Assembly: GCA_002398565.1 (NCBI GenBank)
Contig: DGZP01000050.1
Coordinates: 1 to 19,547 of the forward strand
Direction of reading: 5' to 3'
DNA: 19,547 nt
Source of the DNA: Proteiniphilum sp. UBA4977
GTDB taxonomy: Bacteria; Bacteroidota; Bacteroidia; Bacteroidales; Dysgonomonadaceae
Positions 8,935 through 16,270 of the stretch are shown one piece after another; position 1 is the stretch's first letter; each line of letters starts with the position of its first letter. A program made the position numbers and the translations under genes. The notes beneath the pieces were generated by a model that had not been told where the DNA came from, did not search any database, and was given only the letters and a program-made list of their open reading frames with translations.

Positions 8935-9294
8935 TCAGAAATTATACCCGCTGGCCGAGTTTTCAATAATCTTTTCCATATACCCGGACATGTTGCCCGT
9001 ACTGAGAAGGCCGATCCAGCCGATGAGGGCCACAATACCCAGGATGAAAGCCACGAGAACCCACGTCCTCGCCGAGCGGGCTGCAGTTTCCGCATCCTGG
9101 TACCTGCCATTGAAATACAACACATCTACTTTCGCAGCATATACGATACCTGCAATACCGAGCGGAACACAACAAAACAAAGTCACAACGATAGATTGCC
9201 ACAGCCAGTTATTCGGTTTTAATGGCGGGATTTCCTCCATTCGTTCAGCTTTTTGCTCCGGTACTGGCGGAGGAGTAAAATATTGATCTTCCAT
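8935..9294 (-). CDS. CD225/dispanin-like membrane protein
   Basis: A 119-residue protein from the ATG at 9294. A longer frame starts at 9426, but it would overlap the upstream gene by 121 bp and lacks similarity, so I reject that start. Residues 1-25 are a Pro/Glu-rich cytosolic tail. Residues 29-97 match the CD225 (IFITM/dispanin) pattern: W30 and W32, a first membrane helix with FCC at 40-42 and PLGIAGIVYA, then YFNGRYQDAETAARSAR and a second helix at 79-97. Adjacent cysteines at this spot are palmitoylated in IFITM proteins; whether that happens in bacteria is unknown. It lies 11 bp after the GYF_2-CD225 gene and 26 bp before the DUF2752 gene. The function is unknown. Confidence 0.85.
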   Translation of the reverse strand: MEDQYFTPPPVPEQKAERMEEIPPLKPNNWLWQSIVVTLFCCVPLGIAGIVYAAKVDVLYFNGRYQDAETAARSARTWVLVAFILGIVALIGWIGLLSTGNMSGYMEKIIENSASGYNF

Positions 9295-9305
9295 ATTTTT
9301 AACGA

Positions 9306-9860
9306 TTATGTTGCAATTAACTCTTCCAGATTTGCCAGGGAACCCACAAAGACAATGAAAAGGACGATGGCAATCACGATGAGTAGTACCCAGCCGATGG
9401 CAATCCACATAGCTATTCTGGTCCATTTTGCCGCAGTACGGGACGATTCGGCCGCAGCAGTGTAGTCGCCCCTGTTGTAAAACGATTCAACCTGAGCGGC
9501 GTAGACAATCCCGATGATTCCAAGCAAGCTCAGAAAACTGCTACAAAAGACAAAAGGAAGGATGGTTACCAGAATAGACTCCACCAGCCATGTTTTTGGC
9601 ATGGGCCGGGAAGTATCTGCAACGTAGGGCGCGGCATATTGCGGATAAGGACCGGGCTGACCGGGATAATCCGTCCGGTAGGTACCGGAACCGCCGGAGA
9701 ACAGAAACCGCAGCTCCTCCACTTCATCGACCCGTTTCCATTGATCCATGCCCTGGGTCCAGACCAGTGTATCCCTTTTCACATGTTCTTGTATGAGTTC
9801 CTCGGGGGAGAAAGTTCCCTTTTGCTTTCCTTCCGTGTCAATATAAAAATAGCGATTCAT
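9306..9860 (-). CDS. GYF_2 domain - CD225 fusion membrane protein
   Basis: 184 residues from the ATG at 9860. An upstream in-frame ATG at 9893 is rejected because the best promoter box (9883-9890) lies downstream of it. Residues 3-50 form a GYF_2 domain (YFYIDTEGKQKGTFSPEEL, then VWTQGMDQWKRVDEV), a fold seen in prokaryotic membrane-associated proteins and related to eukaryotic proline-binding GYF. A Gly/Pro/Tyr-rich flexible linker covers 56-88. Residues 89-172 are a CD225 domain with two membrane helices (near 92-120 and 147-172) and the conserved IVYAAQVESFYNRGDYTAA link between them. It is the first gene of the three-gene minus-strand operon. The linker is itself proline-rich, so the GYF_2 domain might bind its own or the partner's proline-rich tail; this is inference. 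Confidence 0.86.
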   Translation of the reverse strand: MNRYFYIDTEGKQKGTFSPEELIQEHVKRDTLVWTQGMDQWKRVDEVEELRFLFSGGSGTYRTDYPGQPGPYPQYAAPYVADTSRPMPKTWLVESILVTILPFVFCSSFLSLLGIIGIVYAAQVESFYNRGDYTAAAESSRTAAKWTRIAMWIAIGWVLLIVIAIVLFIVFVGSLANLEELIAT

Positions 9861-9882
9861 AGAATGTGATTTAATAGTTTTA

Positions 9883-9890
9883 CAAATGTA
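9883..9890 (-). promoter_or_regulatory. Putative -7 box of the CD225/DUF2752 operon
   Basis: The minus strand reads TACATTTG, matching TAnnTTTG; a TTTTC run about 21 bp upstream is a weak -33 candidate. The inferred start site near 9876 leaves a leader of about 16 nt, like uvrA and dgt in this window, and argues for translation from the ATG at 9860. Confidence 0.5.
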
Positions 9891-10019
9891 CATAAAAGTT
9901 TATGGTTTGTTGAAAATATTTATGGTTAATTTCTACAGGAGTCCAACCTCTCATTTCTATCCTGAAACGGGCGGATTAACAGGCATTAAACTTATCCGAC
10001 AGTGCAGGATATATCAAAA

Positions 10020-10049
10020 TTGGCAGAATGTCTCTCGACACTCTGCCAA
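10020..10049 (-). terminator. Stable hairpin with GAGA loop, possible dgt terminator
   Basis: Two 13-nt arms (10020-10032 and 10037-10049) flank a 4-nt loop. Read as minus-strand RNA all 13 positions pair, one being G-U; as plus-strand RNA the same position is an A-C mismatch. The minus-strand loop is GAGA, a GNRA tetraloop. A short TTTT follows on the minus strand. It lies about 130 nt beyond the dgt stop and about 160 nt before the GYF_2 gene, so it could be a terminator or a leader element. Confidence 0.5.
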
Positions 10050-10179
10050 ACATGTTAACCTTAAATCTAATACTATTATGAAAAAACCACGAGACAAATA
10101 TAAAAAAGAAATTAAATCTCACCAAATAATTTCAATAAAAAAACAAAAAAGATTTATTTTAATCAAATTGTAAGCAAGC

Positions 10180-11508
10180 TCAGACAACCGGCAAACCCAT
10201 TCCCGTTATTTTGCGGTACAGATCGAGTGCATAAACATCGGTCATTCCCGAAACATAATCGATCACTGATTGAATTCTGCCATACATGCCGGCTGAATCG
10301 ATTTCATATTGTTCGGGAATCCTGTTCAGCAGCAATCCTGAATAGGCATGTTCCGGATTCTGTATCGCTTTGGTAAAGACTTCCAGCAGAAAACCTATAA
10401 TCCGGTAGCCTGCCAGTTCCACATCCAACACATCCCTGGAACGGTAAATATGTTGCCGGGCAAACAAGCTACAGGCATGATAGGCATTCAAGGATAGCGG
10501 TGATATGCGGTCAATGAGCGACCCGGAAAAGGATCCTGAAAGAATAGACTCCTCGTTTGCAAGAAATACCTTTGAACATTCATCCACCAGCAAGCCAATC
10601 ACGCCGGAACGCAAATAAGCAATCTGTTCATTCACATCGGTGACCCTGGTCAATGTTTGCTCACGACGCTGACGGGCTTCAGGATCAAAAAATCCCAGTA
10701 GCAGTTCAACCGCTTTTTCGGTAGTGACCAAGTGCAGCTTATGGGCGTCCTCAATGTCCATTACCTGATAACAAATATCATCAGCAGCCTCCACAAGGTA
10801 AACCAGAGGATAGCGTACATACTTCAGCGGATTGTCCTGTAGCCGGATTATGCCCAGGTCATCGGCAATACTCCGGTAATCGGTCTCTTCCGAAGCGAAA
10901 AAACCAAATTTATTTTTGCCACCGCTCAATACCGATGAATAGGGATATTTCACGATGGAGGCCAGCGTGGAGTAGGTCATGGCAAATCCGCCTTTCCGTC
11001 TTCCACGAAATTGGTGCATAAGCAGCCGGATGGCATTGGCATTTCCTTCGAATGAGGTAAAATCGGACCATCGTCCTCCCTCTTCCTCAACGGCATTCTG
11101 AAGATACATCCCCGTTCCCTCTGAGAAAAATGTGGAGATGGCCTTTTCACCCGAATGGCCAAAAGGGGGATTGCCCAGGTCGTGGGCGAGGCAGGCCGCC
11201 GAAACAATCGCACCGATCTCTTCAAAATGGGCCTCCGAACCGGCATGCCTCAGGCGCAGCGTACGTCCCACATTTTCGCCGAGTGAACGTCCCACACTGG
11301 AGACCTCCAAGCTGTGAGTCAATCTATTATGCACAAATATACTCCCCGGAAGCGGAAAAACCTGCGTCTTATTCTGCAGACGCCGGAAAGGGGATGAGAA
11401 GATCAGCCTGTCGTAATCGCGCTGATACTCCGTTCGATCGTGTTTCGTGGCATGGACATAATGCTCCATACCAAATCGTTTTGCTGACAACAACTGTACC
11501 CAATTCAT
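10180..11508 (-). CDS. dgt: dGTP triphosphohydrolase-like HD-domain dNTPase
   Basis: A 442-residue HD-domain enzyme that removes triphosphate from deoxynucleoside triphosphates (dNTP to deoxynucleoside plus PPPi), controlling dNTP pools in the cytoplasm. The metal-binding set is visible: His65 (NRLTHSLEV), His109-Asp110 (CLAHDLGNPPFGHSGE) and Asp243/244 (EAADDICY). The N-terminal RTEYQRDYDRLIFSSPFRRLQ-type motif (25-45, over several residues) is typical of Dgt. Length is normal for the family. A good Shine-Dalgarno (AAGGAGAA) lies 6-7 nt before the ATG. It is divergent from the PurF-like gene, so two nucleotide-metabolism genes share one short promoter region. Members differ in dGTP preference, so substrate range is open. 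Confidence 0.93.
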   Translation of the reverse strand: MNWVQLLSAKRFGMEHYVHATKHDRTEYQRDYDRLIFSSPFRRLQNKTQVFPLPGSIFVHNRLTHSLEVSSVGRSLGENVGRTLRLRHAGSEAHFEEIGAIVSAACLAHDLGNPPFGHSGEKAISTFFSEGTGMYLQNAVEEEGGRWSDFTSFEGNANAIRLLMHQFRGRRKGGFAMTYSTLASIVKYPYSSVLSGGKNKFGFFASEETDYRSIADDLGIIRLQDNPLKYVRYPLVYLVEAADDICYQVMDIEDAHKLHLVTTEKAVELLLGFFDPEARQRREQTLTRVTDVNEQIAYLRSGVIGLLVDECSKVFLANEESILSGSFSGSLIDRISPLSLNAYHACSLFARQHIYRSRDVLDVELAGYRIIGFLLEVFTKAIQNPEHAYSGLLLNRIPEQYEIDSAGMYGRIQSVIDYVSGMTDVYALDLYRKITGMGLPVV

Positions 11509-11528
11509 TCTAATTCTCCTTCATGAAA

Positions 11529-11536
11529 CAAAGATA
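11529..11536 (-). promoter_or_regulatory. Putative -7 box of dgt
   Basis: Minus strand reads TATCTTTG, identical to the uvrA box and an exact TAnnTTTG. No good -33 TTTG is visible. The inferred leader is about 15 nt and just includes the AAGGAGAA ribosome-binding site at 11515-11522. Confidence 0.5.
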
Positions 11537-11594
11537 ACACATTTTTTAAGAGAAGATATCGGTATAAAAACAAACGAATCTCCACAAATAAATG

Positions 11595-11602
11595 TAAATT
11601 TG
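11595..11602 (+). promoter_or_regulatory. Putative -7 box of the PurF-like gene
   Basis: TAAATTTG matches TAnnTTTG and lies 26 bp before the ATG at 11629. An AGAAAGG ribosome-binding-like site is at 11615-11621. No clear -33 element is visible. Confidence 0.5.
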
Positions 11603-11628
11603 TGCCTTAATTACAGAAAGGTTCATCA

Positions 11629-13542
11629 ATGACGGACATCATAAAGCATGAATGCGGTATCGCTGTGATCCGCCTTCTCAAACCCCTCGACTATTATTAC
11701 AAGAAATACGGGACCTGGCAGTATGGGCTGGATAAGCTTTATCTGCTTATGGAAAAACAACACAACCGCGGCCAGGAGGGTGCCGGACTGGGTGCTGTAA
11801 AGCTGGAAGCGTCTCCCGGCAACGAATTTATTTTCAGGGAGAGGGCACTGGGATCAGGAGCCATATCGGAAATATTCTCCAAGGTACACACGTCGTTTCA
11901 GGAATTCACGCCGAAACAATTGCAGGACATTGAGTTCGTGAAAAAATCCGTGCCTTACGCTGCGGAGCTTTTTATCGGTCACCTGCGTTACAGCACCACC
12001 GGGAAGAGCGGACTGACCTATGTACATCCGCTTTTACGCCGCAACAATTGGGCTTCACGGAGTCTTGCCCTGGCAGGTAACTTCAACATGACCAATGTGG
12101 ATGAGATGTTTCAGCAGCTCATTGAAGAGGGCCAGCATCCGCGTGACTATGCCGACACCTTTGTGATGCTGGAGTCTATCGGACATTATCTCGACAGGGA
12201 GGTACAGTACCAGTACGATCATCTGGAAAAAAATCACATGAACGGTCAAGAGGTGAGTCACCTCATTGAAGAGAAGCTCGACATTCCTTTTCTGCTGGGG
12301 AGAGCATCCAAAATATGGGACGGCGGCTATGCACTTTGCGGCCTTGTGGGCTGCGGGGATGCTTTTGCACTGCGCGACCCATGGGGTATCCGCAGCGCTT
12401 TTTATTATTACGACGATGAAGTGGCCGTGGTGGCTTCAGAGCGCCCCGTTATCCAGACAGCCTTCAACCTGAAGAAGGAGGATATTCACGAACTACAGCC
12501 GGGCGAAGCTGTAGTAGTCAAGAAGAACGGCACAATCTCACTTCATCAGATTCAGGAGAAAAAAGAAAAAATAACACCCTGTTCTTTTGAGCGGATCTAC
12601 TTCTCGCGGGGATCCGACTACGACATATATCGGGAACGAAAGAGACTGGGGGAATTACTGGTGCCCAAAATCATTGAGTCCATCGGTGACGACCTCGAGA
12701 ATACGGTGTTTTCTTTTATTCCCAACACCGCTGAGGTCGCCTACTTCGGAATGCAGCAGGGACTTGAAGATTATTTCAACCACAAAAAGGCATCCACGAT
12801 ACTTGAGAAGGGTAAGACACTGAGCAAGGAAGAGATCGATGAAATCCTCTCCAAACGCGTTCGCTCGGAGAAGGTGGCCATCAAAGATATCAAACTGCGC
12901 ACATTTATTGCACAGGGCAATACCCGCAACGACCTTGCCGCACACGTCTATGATGTAACATACGGGTCCCTGCGAAGAGGGAAAGACAACCTGGTCATCA
13001 TCGACGATAGTATTGTGCGCGGCACGACACTCAGGCAGAGCATCATCAAGATACTCGACCGTCTCGATCCGAAAAAGATTGTCATCGTCTCCTCCTCGCC
13101 ACAAATACGTTATCCCGACTGTTATGGCATCGACATGTCGCGCATGAGTGAGTTCATAGCATTCCGTGCCGCCATTGCCCTCCTGAAGGAGCGGGGTATG
13201 CAGCACATCATTGACGAGACATATGAAAAGTCGGTTGCACAAAGCCGGAAGAAGAAGGAGGAGATTGTCAATTACGTGAAAGAGATCTATTCTCCCTTTA
13301 CCTATGAAGAGATTTCGGACAAGATTGCACAAATGCTCACCTCGGCTGATATCAAGGCAGAGGTAAAGATTGTCTTTCAAAGTATCGAAGACCTACACAA
13401 GGCATGTCCCAACAACAAGGGTGACTGGTACTTTTCAGGCGATTACCCCACCCCTGGCGGGAACAGACTGGTGAACAACGCCTTCATCAATTACGTTGAA
13501 GGACAGGAAGGACTTCCTCATCAATATACGCTGAATTTCTAA
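11629..13542 (+). CDS. PurF-like amidophosphoribosyltransferase, enlarged Bacteroidetes form
   Basis: 637 residues, about 130-150 longer than standard PurF, which makes phosphoribosylamine from PRPP and glutamine, the first step of purine synthesis. An N-terminal class-II glutamine amidotransferase domain has Cys9 after an 8-residue leader (HECGIAV, comparable to the propeptide of Bacillus PurF), RYSTTG at 120-125, and Asp176. The oxyanion motif normally N-G reads Asn151-Phe152 (GNFNMTN). The phosphoribosyltransferase domain has RTFIAQGNTR at 424-433 and the PRPP loop VIIDDSIVRGTT at 456-467. Extra sequence is visible near 185-225, 385-420 and 535-585. The end (FSGDYPTPGG, 602-611) resembles the PurF C-terminus. 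Four-cysteine Fe-S ligands of the Bacillus type are not seen. phoH follows after 9 bp. It could be the main PurF or a paralogue, so I give no symbol. Confidence 0.9.
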   Translation: MTDIIKHECGIAVIRLLKPLDYYYKKYGTWQYGLDKLYLLMEKQHNRGQEGAGLGAVKLEASPGNEFIFRERALGSGAISEIFSKVHTSFQEFTPKQLQDIEFVKKSVPYAAELFIGHLRYSTTGKSGLTYVHPLLRRNNWASRSLALAGNFNMTNVDEMFQQLIEEGQHPRDYADTFVMLESIGHYLDREVQYQYDHLEKNHMNGQEVSHLIEEKLDIPFLLGRASKIWDGGYALCGLVGCGDAFALRDPWGIRSAFYYYDDEVAVVASERPVIQTAFNLKKEDIHELQPGEAVVVKKNGTISLHQIQEKKEKITPCSFERIYFSRGSDYDIYRERKRLGELLVPKIIESIGDDLENTVFSFIPNTAEVAYFGMQQGLEDYFNHKKASTILEKGKTLSKEEIDEILSKRVRSEKVAIKDIKLRTFIAQGNTRNDLAAHVYDVTYGSLRRGKDNLVIIDDSIVRGTTLRQSIIKILDRLDPKKIVIVSSSPQIRYPDCYGIDMSRMSEFIAFRAAIALLKERGMQHIIDETYEKSVAQSRKKKEEIVNYVKEIYSPFTYEEISDKIAQMLTSADIKAEVKIVFQSIEDLHKACPNNKGDWYFSGDYPTPGGNRLVNNAFINYVEGQEGLPHQYTLNF

Positions 13543-13551
13543 CCAGAGAAG

Positions 13552-14508
13552 ATGATTGAACAGGTAATCATATTGGAGAGTGTGGATCCGGTGGTTTTCT
13601 TCGGAATCAACAACAGCAACATCCAGTTGCTGAAAACATTATACCCCAAACTGCGCATCGTGGCAAGGGGTAATGTAATAAAGGTGATTGGTGAAGAGGA
13701 GGAGCTGGCCGCATTCGAAGAAAAAATACACGAACTGGAAAAATTCAGTATCGAGATGAATGTGCTCAAGGAAGGGGATATCCTCGATATTGTGAAGGGA
13801 AAGACACCCGCTGTGATCAATGTGGATAACCTGATCATTCACGGATTAAACGGGAAACCCATCCTTGCACGCACGGCAAACCAAAAAAAACTGACGGAAG
13901 CATTCGATGGAAATGACATGGTCTTTGCCATCGGGCCTGCCGGATCTGGAAAAACCTATACAGCCATTGCCCTTGCCGTGCGCGCCTTGAAGACGAAACA
14001 GGTACGAAAGATCATCCTCAGCCGTCCTGCCGTGGAAGCCGGTGAAAAGTTGGGATTCCTGCCGGGCGACATGAAGGAAAAGATCGATCCCTATTTGCAA
14101 CCCCTCTATGATGCTTTGGAAGATATGATCCCCCCGTTGAAGCTGAAGGAATACATTGAGAACAAAATCATTCAGATTGCACCGCTGGCCTTCATGCGCG
14201 GGCGAACACTCAACGACGCTGTAATCATTCTCGATGAAGCACAGAACACCACCAAGCCCCAGATTAAGATGTTTCTCACAAGGCTGGGTATAAACGGGAA
14301 AATGATTATTACAGGAGACATTACGCAGATTGATTTACCCAATTCTCAACCTTCGGGACTGGTTCATGCCATGAAGGTGCTGCATCATATAAAAGGTATT
14401 GCCACAGTAGAATTCAATAAGAAAGACATTGTACGCCATAAACTCGTGCAACGGATTGTGGAGGCGTATGAAGGAGAGAAACAAATCAGCGGATCGGTAG
14501 ATATGTAG
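13552..14508 (+). CDS. phoH: PhoH-family ATPase (YbeZ-like)
   Basis: 318 residues. Residues 1-70 resemble the KH-like N-terminal domain of PhoH/YbeZ proteins. The P-loop ATPase follows, with Walker A GPAGSGKT at 128-135, conserved SRPAVEAGEKLGFLPGD at 157-173, and Walker B VIILDEAQN at 224-232, then TGDITQIDLP at 254-263. Family members are cytoplasmic ATPases linked to RNA processing and often to the endonuclease YbeY; no ybeY is visible here. It starts 9 bp after the PurF-like stop and is almost certainly co-transcribed with it. Length and motifs are ordinary. Confidence 0.95.
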   Translation: MIEQVIILESVDPVVFFGINNSNIQLLKTLYPKLRIVARGNVIKVIGEEEELAAFEEKIHELEKFSIEMNVLKEGDILDIVKGKTPAVINVDNLIIHGLNGKPILARTANQKKLTEAFDGNDMVFAIGPAGSGKTYTAIALAVRALKTKQVRKIILSRPAVEAGEKLGFLPGDMKEKIDPYLQPLYDALEDMIPPLKLKEYIENKIIQIAPLAFMRGRTLNDAVIILDEAQNTTKPQIKMFLTRLGINGKMIITGDITQIDLPNSQPSGLVHAMKVLHHIKGIATVEFNKKDIVRHKLVQRIVEAYEGEKQISGSVDM

Positions 14509-14559
14509 ATTGGCAGAAGTACGGATCCGGGTTATCTAATTATCAAATTATCAAATCAT

Positions 14560-15501
14560 ATGGATGCATTGACAAGAACAGATTATCACTTTCCGGGACA
14601 GACCGGGGTCTATCATGGAAAAGTACGCGATGTATATAGCATAGGCGACAACCAGCTGGTCATGATCGCCACGGACAGGATTTCGGCATTCGATGTCATA
14701 CTGCCGAAGGGAATCCCCTACAAGGGACAGGTACTCAACCAGATCGCCGCTAAATTCCTGGACGCCACAGCCGACATTGTACCCAACTGGAAAGAGGCGT
14801 CGCCCGACCCGATGGTCACCGTAGGCGTACGCTGTGAGCCCTACAAAGTGGAAATGGTCATTCGCGGTTATATTACCGGCAGTGCCTGGCGCGAATACAG
14901 GCAGGGAGCACGCACATTATGCGGTCTACCACTTCCGGAAGGTCTGCGTGAAAACCAGAAGTTTGAAACGCCGCTGATCACTCCCACCACCAAGGCCGAG
15001 GAGGGACACGATGAAAACATCTCGAAAGAGGAGATCATTGCCCAGGGCCTGGTAAGCAGGGAAGAATATGAACAGCTGGAACAATATACCTATGCGCTGT
15101 TCAAGCGTGGTACCGAGATGGCCGCAGAGAAGGGTCTCATCCTGGTGGATACCAAGTATGAGTTCGGAAAAAAAGATGGTAAAATCTACCTTATCGATGA
15201 AATTCACACCCCCGATTCATCCCGGTATTTTTACAGCGATGAATATTCAGTACGCTTTGAAAAGGGGGAGGAACAAAAACAGCTATCGAAAGAATTTGTC
15301 CGCAAATGGTTGATGGAAAACGGATTCCAGGGACGGGAAGGGCAACAGGTGCCGGAGATGACTGATGCATATTGTAACAGCGTCTCCGACAGATACATCG
15401 AACTATATGAAAAGATTACAGGGGAAAAGTTTATAAAAGTAGACGCCGCCGATCTGGAAATGCGCATAGAGAAGCATGTAACCGATTATTTGAATAAATG
15501 A
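14560..15501 (+). CDS. purC: Phosphoribosylaminoimidazole-succinocarboxamide synthase
   Basis: 313 residues, the SAICAR synthetase that joins CAIR and aspartate with ATP in purine synthesis. Family motifs are clear: GKVRDVY at 20-26 (nucleotide-binding loop), ATDRISAFD at 37-45, and the conserved LIDEIHTPDSSR-type motif near 205-216. It is longer than the E. coli form (about 237) but of the size common in Bacteroidetes. It lies 51 bp after phoH; that gap holds short repeats of TTATCAAA but no clear promoter. Its TGA overlaps the ATG of ubiE (ATGA), pointing to translational coupling. Together with the PurF-like gene it forms a partial purine cluster. Confidence 0.96.
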   Translation: MDALTRTDYHFPGQTGVYHGKVRDVYSIGDNQLVMIATDRISAFDVILPKGIPYKGQVLNQIAAKFLDATADIVPNWKEASPDPMVTVGVRCEPYKVEMVIRGYITGSAWREYRQGARTLCGLPLPEGLRENQKFETPLITPTTKAEEGHDENISKEEIIAQGLVSREEYEQLEQYTYALFKRGTEMAAEKGLILVDTKYEFGKKDGKIYLIDEIHTPDSSRYFYSDEYSVRFEKGEEQKQLSKEFVRKWLMENGFQGREGQQVPEMTDAYCNSVSDRYIELYEKITGEKFIKVDAADLEMRIEKHVTDYLNK

Positions 15502-16244
15502 GCTACAAAGTTGAAAGGGTAAATCCGTATAACAACCATCAGCCTAAAAAGGAACAGGTTACCCGGATGTTTGATGAGATTGCGCCCAATTACGACAGGC
15601 TGAACGGCACCCTCTCGCTGGGAATCGATGGTTACTGGCGCAGGGATGCCCTCAGGGAACTGAAGAAGTACCATCCCCGAAATATCCTCGATATTGCTAC
15701 CGGAACGGGCGATTTTGCTATTCTGGCCCGGCACATCCTACATCCGGAAAAAATTACAGCCATTGACATTTCAGATGGCATGATGGAGGTTGGTAAAAGA
15801 AAAGTAAAAGCGAGAGGACTCGGAGACATCATTTCTTTCGACAATCAGGACTGTTCGGCCATGTCGTTCCCCGATAACAGCTTTGACGCAGCCACGGCAG
15901 CCTTCGGCGTACGTAATTTTGAGAATATCGATATAAGTTTTCAGGAGGTGCTTCGCGTGCTGAAGCCGGGTGGTGTCTTCCTTTTCATTGAGTTGACATC
16001 TCCTGTAAAATCACCGGTGAAGGAACTCTTTACCGCATATACGAGGTATGTGATGCCTTTTCTTTCTGGTCTGTTTAATACCGAACAACGCGCCTACCGT
16101 TATCTTCCCGAATCAATTGCCGTCTTTCCGCAGGGAAGGGATATGATGCTGATTCTGAAAAAAAACGGATTTACGAATATCAGACTGAGAAGGTATTCCC
16201 TGGGGATTGCCACCTTGTATATTGCCGAGAAACCCGTCGATTGA
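15498..16244 (+). CDS. ubiE: Demethylmenaquinone methyltransferase (UbiE/MenG)
   Basis: 248 residues, the SAM-dependent C-methyltransferase that completes menaquinone synthesis from demethylmenaquinone. The SAM-binding motif LDIATGTGD is at 64-72, with Asp90 (AIDIS) as the likely ribose ligand, and the UbiE signature FGVRNF at 136-141; RVLKPGG at 153-159 is the usual post-motif strand. The N-terminal VTRMFDEIAPNYDRLN is diagnostic for the family. Bacteroidetes use menaquinone and normally lack ubiquinone, so menG is the functional name. The start overlaps the purC stop by 4 bp, and aroE follows after 26 bp. Confidence 0.95.
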   Translation: MSYKVERVNPYNNHQPKKEQVTRMFDEIAPNYDRLNGTLSLGIDGYWRRDALRELKKYHPRNILDIATGTGDFAILARHILHPEKITAIDISDGMMEVGKRKVKARGLGDIISFDNQDCSAMSFPDNSFDAATAAFGVRNFENIDISFQEVLRVLKPGGVFLFIELTSPVKSPVKELFTAYTRYVMPFLSGLFNTEQRAYRYLPESIAVFPQGRDMMLILKKNGFTNIRLRRYSLGIATLYIAEKPVD

Positions 16245-16270
16245 TACGATGATTTAACGATGTGAATAAG

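Larger units (their letters stand above)
9861..10179. other. AT-rich intergenic region between dgt and the CD225 operon
   Basis: No convincing gene is visible. It contains the operon promoter (9883-9890), a strong hairpin (10020-10049), and an A-rich stretch (about 10078-10170). Seen from the minus strand that stretch starts with a weak stem (GATT/AATC near 10151-10164) followed by runs of six and seven T, so it could help end dgt transcription. On the plus strand, a 31-codon lysine-rich frame runs from ATG at 10078 to TAA at 10173; the base composition alone can explain it. Confidence 0.6.

Noticed and set aside
8637..9222. Open frames of about 155-160 codons on both strands across DUF2752 and CD225 genes
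   Set aside because: They overlap recognised membrane-protein genes and encode Arg/Pro/Ser-rich sequence without known motifs.
9295..9426. Extended N-terminus for the CD225 protein from the ATG at 9426
   Set aside because: It would overlap the upstream GYF_2-CD225 gene in another frame, and the added residues lack family similarity.
9886..10173. 95-codon plus-strand frame across the dgt-CD225 gap
   Set aside because: It runs through the operon promoter and the hairpin, has no recognisable domain, and its end is explained by A-rich sequence.
12655..13380. Long open frame of 241 codons on the minus strand inside the PurF-like gene
   Set aside because: It is fully antisense to a well-supported enzyme gene and shows no domain or start signal; it follows from codon composition of the plus-strand gene.
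10019..14518. ATTGGCAGAA present both near 10019 and near 14509
   Set aside because: A single 10-bp match without flanking similarity or a second dyad is within chance expectation.
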